64,000 nt of DNA. Source: Sarocladium kiliense (lineage: Eukaryota > Ascomycota > Sordariomycetes > Hypocreales > Sarocladiaceae). The DNA lies in assembly GCA_030734395.1 (NCBI GenBank), contig JAUZTG010000017.1, positions 434,001 to 498,000 on the forward strand, read 5' to 3'. Of this stretch, positions 35,901-46,200 are shown one piece after another. The notes beneath the pieces were generated by a model that saw only the letters and a program-made list of their open reading frames with translations, was not told the origin of the DNA and searched no databases. Position 1 is the first letter of the stretch. Every line of letters begins with the position of its first letter. Both the position numbers and the translations under genes were made by a program.

Positions 35901-36142
35901 CTTGTGTGCAAAAGCAATGCGCAATTCACTATTCCAAAACTCCATCCGAGCAACGATAATGTACAAATATAAGCAACTTGAGGCGTTCAAATACCTCCCC
36001 GTCCCATTCGCCTGCCCGGACCTTCCCTTCGTTGCCAGTCCATGGTCTCGGGAATTTTCATTATCACATTCGTCATGCATGCCCTTGTCCTGGTAGCCTC
36101 TCAAGCCAATGATATGAGCTTCAAGATTGATTGTGAGCCTCC
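32911..36142. other. 3.2-kb region without a convincing gene
   Basis: This is the longest gene-poor stretch of the window. The part next to the channel gene is purine-rich on the plus strand (pyrimidine-rich in the gene's sense), as expected for a long leader or promoter. ORFs near 34227-34794 and 35196-35564 lack any recognisable motif or splice structure. A non-coding RNA cannot be excluded. Confidence 0.5.
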
Positions 36143-37355
36143 TTAGGCGGGTCCCTGGCTCCGCGTCTTCCTCGCCGTCTTCCCAATGACTGCCTCGGCG
36201 ATCTTCTTCGCGCGCTTGCCCATGCCGCGCTTAGCTCTTCCATTTGTCTTTCCAGTATCGTTATTGGTGCTGCTCTCTGTTGTCGTGGTGGTGCTGCTTC
36301 CCTCCGGCTTGCTGCTGTTGCTGCTGCTCGCCACCGCTGGGGCAGCGGCGGTCTCATCGAGCTTGGCCTTCTTTGCCGGAGGCTCCGGCTCAGGCTGCGG
36401 GTCGGTGCTGCCATTGACCTTCTCGGCTGGCTTCTCATCCTCGAATTTGCGCTTCAGGGTTGAGGGAGCGGCTGGTGTGCTCTCCTCTTGTGTCTGGATT
36501 GCGCCAGTCATCTCTGCAGGTTCACCGGCTGGCTTTCCGTTCAGGCCCGGTCCGCTTGGACTGTCCTTGATTGGCTCCGGAATGGGGCTCTCTTTGGGAA
36601 GAGATGCGACAGGAGTAGAGGCGGGCTCCTGAAGTCCAGTGGTCACAGTTGGAGTTGGTGTCTGCTGCGCTTCACTTGTGGGCGCATCACTGCTCTTGGG
36701 GATCTGAACCTTCTCGGTTGGGATGTTCAACTCCGGCCGAGGTGTTCCTCCAGCGGGAGTTGAGCCATTGACGGGTGTGTCAGGCACGGACGTGACCTCG
36801 ACAGGCTTCGGAGCGCTGAGGGCCGGACCTGCACCACCAGCGCTGTGCTCGAGCTTCTTCTCTTCCACGGTCGGTGGAGCGCTCTTCTCGGGGCCAGACT
36901 CGGTTACTGGCGGAGCAGGAGCCTGCGCGGCTGCAGGAGGAGCTGTAGCAGTGAGACCGGGAATGGAAGGGCCGGTTGGAGATGAACTTGGTTTGAACGT
37001 GGGAGCTGCGCCGGAGAGACCGGACGGGGCGGGTGCTTGGGTTTCGGATTCGGGGGCGCCAGGCGCAGGAGGGCCGACTGTGAAGGTTACCGGTGGTCAG
37101 CAAGACTGTTCACGATGATTGCGCTACGTTGGGTAGACGTTTGATCAAGTAGGGGAGTCGCGCGAAGCTCAAGCTGATTTAAGCTATGGCCACAGCCACC
37201 AAGCTGGGCGCAAGCTCCATCACCAGCCAGATACATGATCGCATCAACATTGATACATAAAACGTCCATCAAGGCAATAACGCGACCGTCAAGAGCAGCA
37301 TAATTTTGCAAGTTTCTTTACCTTTGTCGATGGCCGGGGCGATACCATCAGCCAT
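36143..37355 (-). CDS. Pro/Ser/Glu-rich low-complexity protein with basic, NLS-like C-terminus (unknown function)
   Basis: Two exons (37355-37322 and 37077-36143, 244-nt intron) total 969 nt, 322 aa. The N-terminus reads M-A-D-G-I-A-P-A-I-D-K. The bulk is Pro, Ala, Ser, Thr and Glu with no folded domain. From aa 210 on come basic clusters T-L-K-R-K-F-E-D, P-P-A-K-K-A-K-L-D-E and a C-terminal tail K-R-G-M-G-K-R-A-K-K-I. These resemble nuclear localisation signals, so a chromatin- or nucleolus-associated disordered protein is a fair guess, but I do not recognise a family. The Ser-rich run is followed by T-T-T-T-T. Divergent from the dolichol-phosphate mannose synthase gene. Confidence 0.75.
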
Positions 37356-38481
37356 GATGACGTAAGAGTGCGGGTTTGGCGGGAGAAGGAAATCCGGGGA
37401 AGCGAGGGAGCTATGAGCGCACTTCGGTGCGATCGTCGGATGACTTGAGGCAAAATAGAGGTTTGAGATGCGATGGGGGATCAATTCCTGGGATGTGAGA
37501 TGACGGAAGGCGGGTTTTGAAGATCGTAACGATGTTTCTCTGAGAGAAGAAGTGCTGGGTGGCTGGGTTGATGACGGAAGTTGGAAAGGTAGCGAGAGAG
37601 AGAGAGAGAGAGAGTAAGAGTAGGGGTTTGTCAAGCTGCGGTAGGTAGTCAGCCGCACTGTGCTGTTTGCGTGCTTGCGGGCGGGGATGGAAGAGAGCTG
37701 TAGAAAAGCAAGGAAGAGGAGCTCCGTCACTTGTTAGTAGATCAATTAATCGGGGGATGGGTGAGGGGGGGGAGCGAGCTACGAGGGTACAACACTTTAC
37801 TGTAGATGGTTGGTTCCACAGGGTGAGCTGCGATGATGATGGTGGTGCCGAGCCGGATGTGGATGGCAGGGATGGAGGGAGGGATGGAGGTCACATGATC
37901 TGGTGAAGTTGATGAGGTGATGGTGGTGCTGGATAGAAGCTGGTTGAATTGAGTTTGGAGACAGACGATGAGCATTGGGGTTCTGGTTGGTCTTGAAGCT
38001 ACGACGGATGGGGTTGGGCCTTGATAGAAGCAGTGGCAATGGATGGAGGCATGCACAGGACTACGTTGAGGGCACTGGACGTGATGCTGTGCCTGAGGGC
38101 AAGGATGGCTGTGCTGATTGGCGATGATGCAAGGCAGCAGTAAATGTGCATGATGGAATTCCCAATCGATTATCGGAGCAGCTCAATGATGTGCAGCGCC
38201 GTTTGCACCCGCCAAGCAGTTGTCATGCAGCTGGCGGCGCCAAATCTGCAGGGTAGCTAAAACCCATCCCCAAGTGGCATAGCGACCCCTTTCTGGCCCA
38301 AAACTCCAAACACGTCGCATCGTCGCGTTTCCCTCTCCTCCAACGCCAGACCATTACGCCGTCGCAACCAACTGCCCACGCTCCTTTGCCTCGACCACCC
38401 GCGCTTCCATCGAACCTCCCTACCCAGTCTTCTTCCCAGTTTCAGCACGTTCGGCGACCGCTCGTCGACGCTTCACCCACA
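37356..38481. other. Divergent intergenic region between low-complexity protein and DPM1
   Basis: This 1.13-kb stretch is G/A-rich on the plus strand near 37500-37900 and C-rich just before the DPM1 start. It contains the GA microsatellite at 37594-37614. No gene is seen. Confidence 0.5.
37594..37614. repeat. (GA)n microsatellite
   Basis: About ten uninterrupted GA dinucleotides lie 240 nt upstream of the low-complexity protein gene, reading as CT repeats in that gene's sense. CT-rich tracts are common in fungal core promoters. Confidence 0.85.
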
Positions 38482-39285
38482 ATGGCGCCCAAGAACGCTG
38501 CGGGAAACGACAAGTACTCTGTCATCCTGCCCACCTACAACGAGCGCAAGAACCTCCCCATCATCACCTGGCTCCTTAACCGCACCTTCACAGAGAGGTA
38601 TGCATCCCCAAATTCCAAGCTGGCCATGTTGCTGTATGAAGAATCCCACTGACCTTCCTACTCCAGCAACCTCGACTGGGAACTAATCATCGTCGACGAT
38701 GGCTCCCCCGACGGCACCCAAGAAGTCGCCAACCAGCTCGTAAAAGCCTACTCCCCGCACGTCCTTCTCAAACCCCGCGCCGGCAAGCTCGGCCTCGGTA
38801 CCGCCTACGTACACGGCCTCCAGTTCGTCACCGGCAACTTCGTCATCATCATGGACGCCGACTTCAGCCATCACCCCAAGTTCATCCCTCAGATGGTCGC
38901 CGTCCAGAAGACCGCCAACTATGATATCGTCACCGGAACACGATATGCTGGCGACGGTGGTGTGTATGGCTGGGATCTCAAGAGGAAGTTCGTGTCAAGG
39001 GGGGCGAACCTGTTCGCGGATACTGTGTTGAGGCCTGGTGTCAGCGATCTGACGGGCAGCTTCAGACTGTACAAGAAGACTGTGCTGCAAAAGGTTATCG
39101 AGAGCACAGAGAGCAAGGGATATACTTTCCAGATGGAGATGATGGTTCGGGCGAAGGCTATGGGTTGCACCGTTGCGGAGGTGCCCATCAGCTTCGTTGA
39201 CCGGGTGTACGGCGAGTCGAAGCTTGGAGGTGATGAGATCGTTGAGTACGCCAAGGGTGTGCTTTCCCTCTGGCTTAAGGTTTAG
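38482..39285 (+). CDS. DPM1: Dolichol-phosphate mannosyltransferase catalytic subunit
   Basis: Two exons (38482-38597, 38667-39285) give 244 aa, the usual length of the human/S. pombe-type Dpm1 that lacks a C-terminal anchor. It transfers mannose from GDP-mannose to dolichol phosphate at the ER, feeding N-glycans, O-mannosylation and GPI anchors. GT2 motifs: S-V-I-L-P-T-Y-N-E-R at the N-terminus, I-I-V-D-D-G-S-P-D-G-T for nucleotide binding, I-M-D-A-D-F-S-H-H-P with the metal-binding D-A-D, and D-L-T-G-S-F-R-L-Y. Ending V-L-S-L-W-L-K-V without a membrane helix implies it needs DPM2/DPM3-type partners, as in other Pezizomycotina. Confidence 0.96.
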
Positions 39286-39853
39286 AGGAATAGCGATGTG
39301 GTGTTGAGACAGAACATTTCGAAAAGAGAAAATATTCCATCGGATGCTCGGCGTTTTAAGCCTATACACTAATACAGAAGATCATAAATGCACATGTCCT
39401 TGCTGTGAAGGTCTTAGTCCAAATGGTGTGAGGGCGGGCAGTCATTCACATCCCATGCAGTAAGACATGTCACACAGTTCTGGCAAGTCAACCTATCTCG
39501 CTTGCTTCAGTGTCGTGTTGAGCTGGCATATCTGATGATCTTCTCAGTGTCTAAGCTGTTGCTTGTGTAAGTGCACATTTCCTGATCTGGTAGTATCGTC
39601 ATGGCACCCTCGCAGCATCGTCTCGCCCATTCTTGAACCAAAGTTTCTCCCACCGCTGAGGCAGACGCTTAATTGCCTTTCTCCTTCCTTTAGAAATCTC
39701 TTAACGGCAGGATTCAGGAATGCTTGATAATCTTTTGTGGCGCCTCGCCTCCTTGACGAAAGCACCACAAAAATCAGTATCACGATGTTGACCAACTTTC
39801 ACTCTTTTCTTCGCAACGCCATGGTATTTCAACAACGTACAAGCCGTCCCTAA
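39286..39853. other. Intergenic region between convergent genes
   Basis: A 568-nt 3' region shared by DPM1 and the short-chain dehydrogenase. Nothing recognisable is seen. Confidence 0.5.
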
Positions 39854-40776
39854 TTACATATTCCTTCCTCCAGTCACCATGATAGTCTGTCCAGTGACGT
39901 AGCTAAATAAAGGGCTCACTACACCCAAAATACTTGATGCGGCCTCTGTTGCAGAGCCCGCCCTTCGCAACGCAATATCAGCGTAGGCAGCATCGCCTAG
40001 TGCCTCCATCTGCTTGCCAGGAATTCCCAGAGCAATCTTCTCTCCATCAGGGCCGGTCACAAAACCACCTTTCTCCTTTGCAGCAGTGAGTCTGGTGAGA
40101 ATGTGTCCAAAGGCAATAGTATTCGCCCTCACGCCGAAAGCAGGACCCCACTCCTTTGCAATAGTCTTGGTAAAGCCAGTAACTCCTGCCTTTGCAAGAC
40201 TGTAATTCAGTTGTCCTGCATTGCCATGTACACCACTTGTGCTGGAGATGTTGACAATGCAGCGCGGCTCGCCGTCCTTGACTCTGAAGTATGGGGCTGC
40301 TTCACGCACGAGGTTGAAGGGTGCGGTGCAGTGTAGAGCAATGATGGTGTCCCATTGCTTGTCTGTCATTTTGTGGATTACTCCGTCCCAGGTGTAGCCG
40401 GCGTTGTTGACGATGATATGGATTTTGCCGTTGCCGAACGCGGCGGCTTCTTTGACGAGGCGCTGGATGTAGGACTTGTCGGTGATATCGCCAGCAACGG
40501 CGAGAGCACTGTTAGGAGTTGTGGAGTTGATGCTGGCGGCCACGTCTGCGGATTTCTCTGTACGGGTGTCAGTTATGCATTGCTAAATGAGCGGCACTGA
40601 ATCGACTTACTCTCGTCAATGTCGGCGATGACGACCTTGGCGCCTTCATTCGCAAAGAGCCGAGCAGCTTCAGCGCCAATGCCTTGACCAGATCCAGTGA
40701 TGATCGCGGTCTGCCCAGCCAACATACCCTTCGGGTAGTTGAGGTGGCCGGCGATTTGTGAGACACGGTCAGTCAT
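39854..40776 (-). CDS. Short-chain dehydrogenase/reductase, 3-oxoacyl-ACP reductase (FabG) type
   Basis: Two exons (40776-40611, 40557-39854) total 870 nt, 289 aa. The Rossmann fold shows I-I-T-G-S-G-Q-G-I-G for the cofactor, an Asp at the end of strand 2 (I-A-D-I-D) which favours NAD(H), N-N-A-G after strand 4, and the catalytic Ser and Tyr-x-x-x-Lys in N-I-S-S-T-S-G-V-H-G with N-Y-S-L-A-K-A-G. The C-terminus is G-Q-T-I-M-V-T-G-G-R-N-M. There is an insertion of about 30 aa with K-G-G-F-V-T-G-P-D-G between the sixth strand and the last helix. The substrate is not predictable. Candidates are mitochondrial fatty-acid synthesis or general hydroxy-acid oxidation. The start ATG was chosen at 40776 because N-terminal homology of the fold begins shortly after it. 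Confidence 0.9.
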
Positions 40777-41508
40777 GATTGCGGTAATGTGAAGAGTATG
40801 TACAATTGAGGGAACTAACACAACTAAGCCGGGGCCCTCTTGGGGAGGGAGCTTATATCTAAACGGACCCTGTGTTGCTGTGTTGGGGAACATGCCGAGG
40901 TACCCCGCGGCTGTTGGAGACCCGCGCCGGTGGGTGGGAGCTGGTTTCCCCGGGAAAAGGAAAAATGTGGGGGAGGACGGGGCCGGGACTTCTGGCTCGG
41001 TCGGTGTCGGCTAGAAAGAGGAGCTGGTTCTCGGTAAGATATGAGTCTTATGGGAGGATAATAGAAAAGTGGCATTCTGAGGACTTTCCCAGAGCAGGTG
41101 ACTCTGTCTGCTTGATTTGCGTTGGAGGTATTGTTGTGTAGAGCGCTGCCATGCTGCGACGACTCCATTGCCCAATCGGGAAATCTTTCCCTGCCACCAT
41201 TGTCACGGCTGGAACTCAAACAACCAGAATACGGTACTGACTCAAGTGCCATGAAGCCTTATCCTCAGAGAGTAGAGCAGTCAGTTAAGCATCATGGCTC
41301 AGACCTTGTCTATATTTCTTGCCGGCGGAAGGAAAGTGCCTCGATGAGAGAAGCCCCTCCTCACAATGGGACCGGGCAGCAACGAGCTGACTTCGCACTC
41401 CACCAAATTCAGGAGCCCTGGGATGCATAAACAGCACCGGCAGAATAGACGTAGTATTCCATTGGGGCTCATCGACTTATAACACCCGAGCTTGTGTGTC
41501 TTTGGAAC

Positions 41509-41592
41509 TGACACGGACTTGACTGCTATCTTGACTGCTATCTTCGCTACTATCTTGGCCACTGTCTTGTATGCTCTCTTGGGTGCTCTTGA
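41509..41592. repeat. 12-nt periodic intergenic tract, copy 2
   Basis: Seven consecutive 12-mers, most ending in CTATCTT or a close variant. Two adjacent units (GACTGCTATCTT at 41521 and 41533) are identical. The third reads CGCTACTATCTT. Confidence 0.75.
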
Positions 41593-41702
41593 GCATGCCT
41601 TAATGTTCAAGCTTTTCTCGCTGCTCCAGGTCTTCAACCAGCACGATGTCCTCATGACGGTAGCTGATGTCACAGTAGGAATAGCTATTGAAAAAGTGCT
41701 TA

Positions 41703-41774
41703 AATAGTTGTTAAAATAGTAGGTAGAATAGCAGGTAGAACATTCGTCAGAATAGCAGTCAGAATAGCAGAAGC
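41703..41774. repeat. 12-nt periodic intergenic tract, copy 3 (inverted relative to copy 2)
   Basis: Six consecutive 12-mers beginning AATAG or a close variant (AATAGTAGGTAG, AATAGCAGGTAG, AATAGCAGTCAG). The reverse complement reads GACTGCTATTCT, nearly the unit of copy 2, so the two tracts face each other across 110 nt. Confidence 0.75.
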
Positions 41775-43223
41775 AGCGCTAAAGAATATGATAGTATCCG
41801 AATCACCTCTTAACTGCTATCCAAAAGTAAATGGGTTCACACTCAAAGCAGATGTGACCAGGTAAGCTGCGGCAGTTGGTGGATCTTGGTCCGGAGACCG
41901 GAGTTTGACCCGCGAGTTGGGATCCTTGCTTGGCAGTTCAGTAGGGATCGCTTGCAGGCATCGCACCGATCAGCAAGCATTCCTCTGAACAAGTACTCGA
42001 TAAGAGAAACGTTCCCCTTTAAGTTTGCTTTAGTTCAACCAGGTCTTCTTGCCTTTTGATCTGTACTCGTGTAACGCTTTCCATGCAGTGCAGGGCTCGT
42101 TTGGGGGCTAACGGAAAATAACACGAACGACAGGCGACGGCTTGTTTTAGCACACGACGAACCTGACTATATTTGTGCATTTCCTCTTCCCTCTTCTGGC
42201 GCCGCCGTAGAACCGGGGACAGACCGTTGAAGCGCCTCAGGTTGTCAGCAGCAGCTAATTACGCGGTTGGCTGACCTTGACACCGCCACCCGTCGCAAAG
42301 TCCGGAACGAAAAGGTCCAAGCGAGGGCACCAACTCGCCTGAAATGCGAACGATGCGCCCAAAAACAGTCACAAAGGCGCCTCAGCCGCAGCCTCCCTCA
42401 AGCCGCCCACGCCACTTCTCAACAAGCTTGAAAATTAGCATCGTCGCTTAGACAGTTGGTTCGCTGGTTGTCTGCAGAAAAATGCATAAAGGGTTCTCCG
42501 ATCAGGCGACCTCGGTTCGCACTGAATCTCAGTTCAGCACTGACAAGGCCAGGCGCTAGACACGCTTTAGGTAGCGGCCATCGCCGCAAGGAACAATAGC
42601 TCCAAGCCTCGATTTCCACAATCAGAGAAGCTGAAAGGCTCGTTTTGGGCTGTACGGTAGGATCGGGACGAACCCTTGCAACCGCTATTCCCGCACGTGG
42701 TTCCAGGCCGTCTTAGTATGCTGCTCAGCTGCACTAGCTTCTCAACTTGTACCTGATGGAGAAAAAGCTCCCAGGGGTAAGAGAACACTGACCGCCTCAT
42801 ACGAACAGTGGCCATGCTGTACGGGCCTTTTCGATAGTCGCTTCTGGATTTCAATAGGCGGTTCTTGGGACCACACAGGCTGTCATTGTCAATTTGGCAT
42901 CTGGAAAAGGCATGGTGATTGCCGACCTTTGGCTCAGCTTCGTTGACTTGGACCGGCCGAGACTTTCGAGGATGGGCAAGAGCGGAGTTCGGATGTTGAA
43001 TGGAGACTTTGTGCCATTCGCTTATTGCCAGTTATGATGAATACAAAAAGGGAGCGAAAGGCGACGCCCGATGGGACCGTGAAGCCGGAGAGAAGCCTCG
43101 TCTCGTCAAAGCTATTTCGAGCGACAAAGGTCTCCTCGCAGAAGGCTTCAAGTCTCTCCTGCAGACCCTCTTGAGCTTGTTTGAGTTGAGTCTCGGCTTT
43201 TCGAGATCTCCTTACCTAGCATC

Positions 43224-46200
43224 ATGAAGCTCTACATCTTCTTCCTGCTTCTCAGCAGCATCTCAGCTGTCTGGGCCCAAAGTTGCCAGACTGTAAGTCC
43301 CAACAATGCCTTGTCTTGTACCTGTGGTACTGAACAACTCCAGAACTCATGTTTTCGACAAGTAAACTTGCCTTCGAGCAGCCCTGCTGCTGCTCGAAGC
43401 ACTCGTCGGAGAGACTGCACGTCTTTCCTTCGAGCTACCGTCACTCCTGTCCCTCTCACAGTCTCTAGAACTAGAACTGTGACGGCAGCCAGGCGGACTA
43501 TTGTATCGACGAGGACAGCCACAGCTACCCGCACTGTTGCGACTCGGACCTCGACTCGGATGAGCACAGCTACCGTTCGGACAACCTCAACCGCTCGTAC
43601 CACGATCACTACAACGACTACCATCACCGTTACCGCAGCCGCCAATGCCAAGCGAACCAACTCTCCTCATCCTGAGCGCGAAGCACTATTCAAGAGGCTC
43701 GTTGAAGGCATCTCTCACGACAGCAGGGACATCCACCTCGAAGGTCATGAGGCTCATCCTCTGGCCAAGCGTCAGAACGCAGCCACACCTGTGACAGCTA
43801 GACCAACTGCGCGGCCCACCTATGCCTCATCTTGCGCCAACAGCAGCAGATACGCCAGTGCTTGTTCTTGTCTTGGTGTCTCTCGCACAACCACGACTGT
43901 TGCCCGGCCGACCTACACGACCACAATTGTTCGGACTGTGACGCCGTCAACAACTCGGACCACGACGAGGACGGCAACTTCGAGCCGTACTGCTTCAACG
44001 ACTGTTCTGAGAACCACCACAACTACCGTCAGGGCTAGCACCACTATCAGAACAACTGTCACAGCTACGGCCACTGTAAGTCGCATAGGTTACTCCCCTC
44101 CCAAGAACTTCACTAACCAGGAGCTAGGTCCTTGTCGATCCCCCAGCACCTCGCTGCCAAGCCGCTGACGGCAATGAGGCCATTGAGGGTAGCCAGAGTT
44201 GCAAGTGTTGCTACCAAGCACAGCCCATTCAGAACCTGCTTGCCCGGCGACCCTGGATGGAGTTTGAGGTCTTTGACTTAGACATGTGCGTTCAGCTCTG
44301 CGACAACTACCGTGGCCGGTGCAAAGGCGTTGAGTATTACGGCAACGAGGGTGACGATATGATGACCTGCAGACTGCACCAGGCCATGGACGGCCCTGAC
44401 TTTGGTGGAGGTGAAGGATGGGACATTATGACCCGTGTCTCGATCAACGAGGGAAGCTGTGAGACTTGTGAGGCGTGGCAACCGCCTGTCACGAGCACGA
44501 CGTCTTCTAGCTCTACTGTGTCCAGCTCCTCGGCAACTATCTCGACGCCTGACACCTCAACACCTACTCCCGGAACACCCGAGACTTGTCAAGCCAACGA
44601 CAACAGTAACGGCCTTCAAGGTTCCGGATCGTGTGGATGTTGCTACGACGTGCAGTCCGTTCACAAGCTGATGTTGCACTACGATGATCACCGTTGGGTT
44701 CAGAGCATCGAAGAGTGTATTCAAGCCGCCGAAGATTCGAACGGCTTCTACAAGGCCTTCGAGTACTTTGAAACTCCCTCGCAGTTCAGGGACATTGCTT
44801 GCAGACTGCACAGAGTCGGCGGCAAGGTTACTCAACTTGTCACTTTTGAAGTGAAATCCGGAACCATTGGAAAAGATACTTGCAAGACTTGCGAGGTGAG
44901 TTCAATTCCTGCGGTCTTTGCTCTTGCAGGTTATAGTCACTGACCATTCAATCAGGCCGTGCCCAAACCTTGGGATGCGAACGAGGAGTGCAACAATTCT
45001 GGCAGTGCTGCTGCGATCATCAAGGGCTTCTACGACCCGGGGTGTCACTGCTGCTGGCAAATTTCTTCCGGCGTACAAATGCTTGCTCGCACGCCGGACG
45101 AGCTTATGAGTGTTTTCGAGGTGACAGGATCAGCCTACCGCTGCATCCAGGAGTGCGACAAGCGCGACTGGTGTATCTGGTCCGAAGGTGTCTCCAACGA
45201 CGGTGGCTGGCAATTTGAGTGCCGGATGTTCGCCTCGACTGACGGCCCTATGTCACAGACTGGTGACCCGAAGACGGTGGTCGTGCGCGCTTCCATCCCC
45301 GACCGCTCAACTTGCGAGAACTGCCCAGTATCCGGTCCGCCTCCGGGACAATCCTCTTCAAGCCTTGTCAGCGTGCCGACGACCCCGGGCCCAGTTGACA
45401 CTCCTCTTCCCACCCCAGTCCAAACGTCGACTTACACGCCTGTCCCCACTCCTGGTCAATGCCAGCCCGATGGCGTGAACCAGCTCAAGGGAGATAAAGC
45501 CTGCCAGTGCTGTTACAAGGTTGAGGATGTCACCTGGATGCTTTCCAATCCTGAAGAACAGATGATGATGAAGGCTGGAGATCTGGACAAATGTGCTCAA
45601 GCGGTCGATGCCTCGAATGGACGTTTCAAGGCGTTCGAGTTCTTCCCCTATGAGGGAGACGACTATGCCTGCGCACTGCATGAGTACAAGAACAAACAGA
45701 AGTATAACGCCTGGAGCAACATGAAATTCGGCTCAATGATTGAAGGAAGTTGCCCGAATTGCGAGGTATGCTTACACCTTCTGTCTTGATCGAGGCGGTG
45801 ACACTAACGTTGAGCAGGGCGGCCCGGAACCAGAATGCCGAAAGACATACCCCGACTGGGACGGTTCGATCAAGGGCCAGAGTTCGTGTGGATGTTGCTG
45901 GGATGTTCGCAGTTGGAATCGTCTGCTCCTCACTTACGACGAACAAGTGTCAGTGAACAGCCTCGAGGAGTGCATCCAGCAAGCCGATACTTCCCAAGGA
46001 TACTACAAGTCCTTCCAGTTCTTCAGCCCACCAGACGCCCCCAACACTTCCCTCTGCCGACTTTACAGAGCATTGGAAGGTGATTCAGTTGCTTACGATG
46101 TCTCGTTCCCTACTACATTAGGCAGAATCGGCGCAGGGTCCTGTACTTCGTGCGCCTCGGCGCCCTCGCCCCCTTGGATCGGAGAAGGGTGCCAGAGCCG

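Larger units (their letters stand above)
40777..43223. other. 2.4-kb intergenic region with two 12-nt periodic tracts
   Basis: No convincing gene. An ORF at 41492-41707 is produced by the periodic repeat (translation reads L-T-A-I-L-T-A-I) and is not protein-like. Two periodic tracts sit at 41509-41592 and 41703-41774. The last 230 nt are the probable promoter and leader of the cysteine-rich gene. Confidence 0.55.

Noticed and set aside
41509..41774. CRISPR-like array or small membrane protein from the periodic repeats
   Set aside because: Units are 12 nt, have no spacers, and diverge; the ORF across them simply translates the repeat. The genome is eukaryotic.
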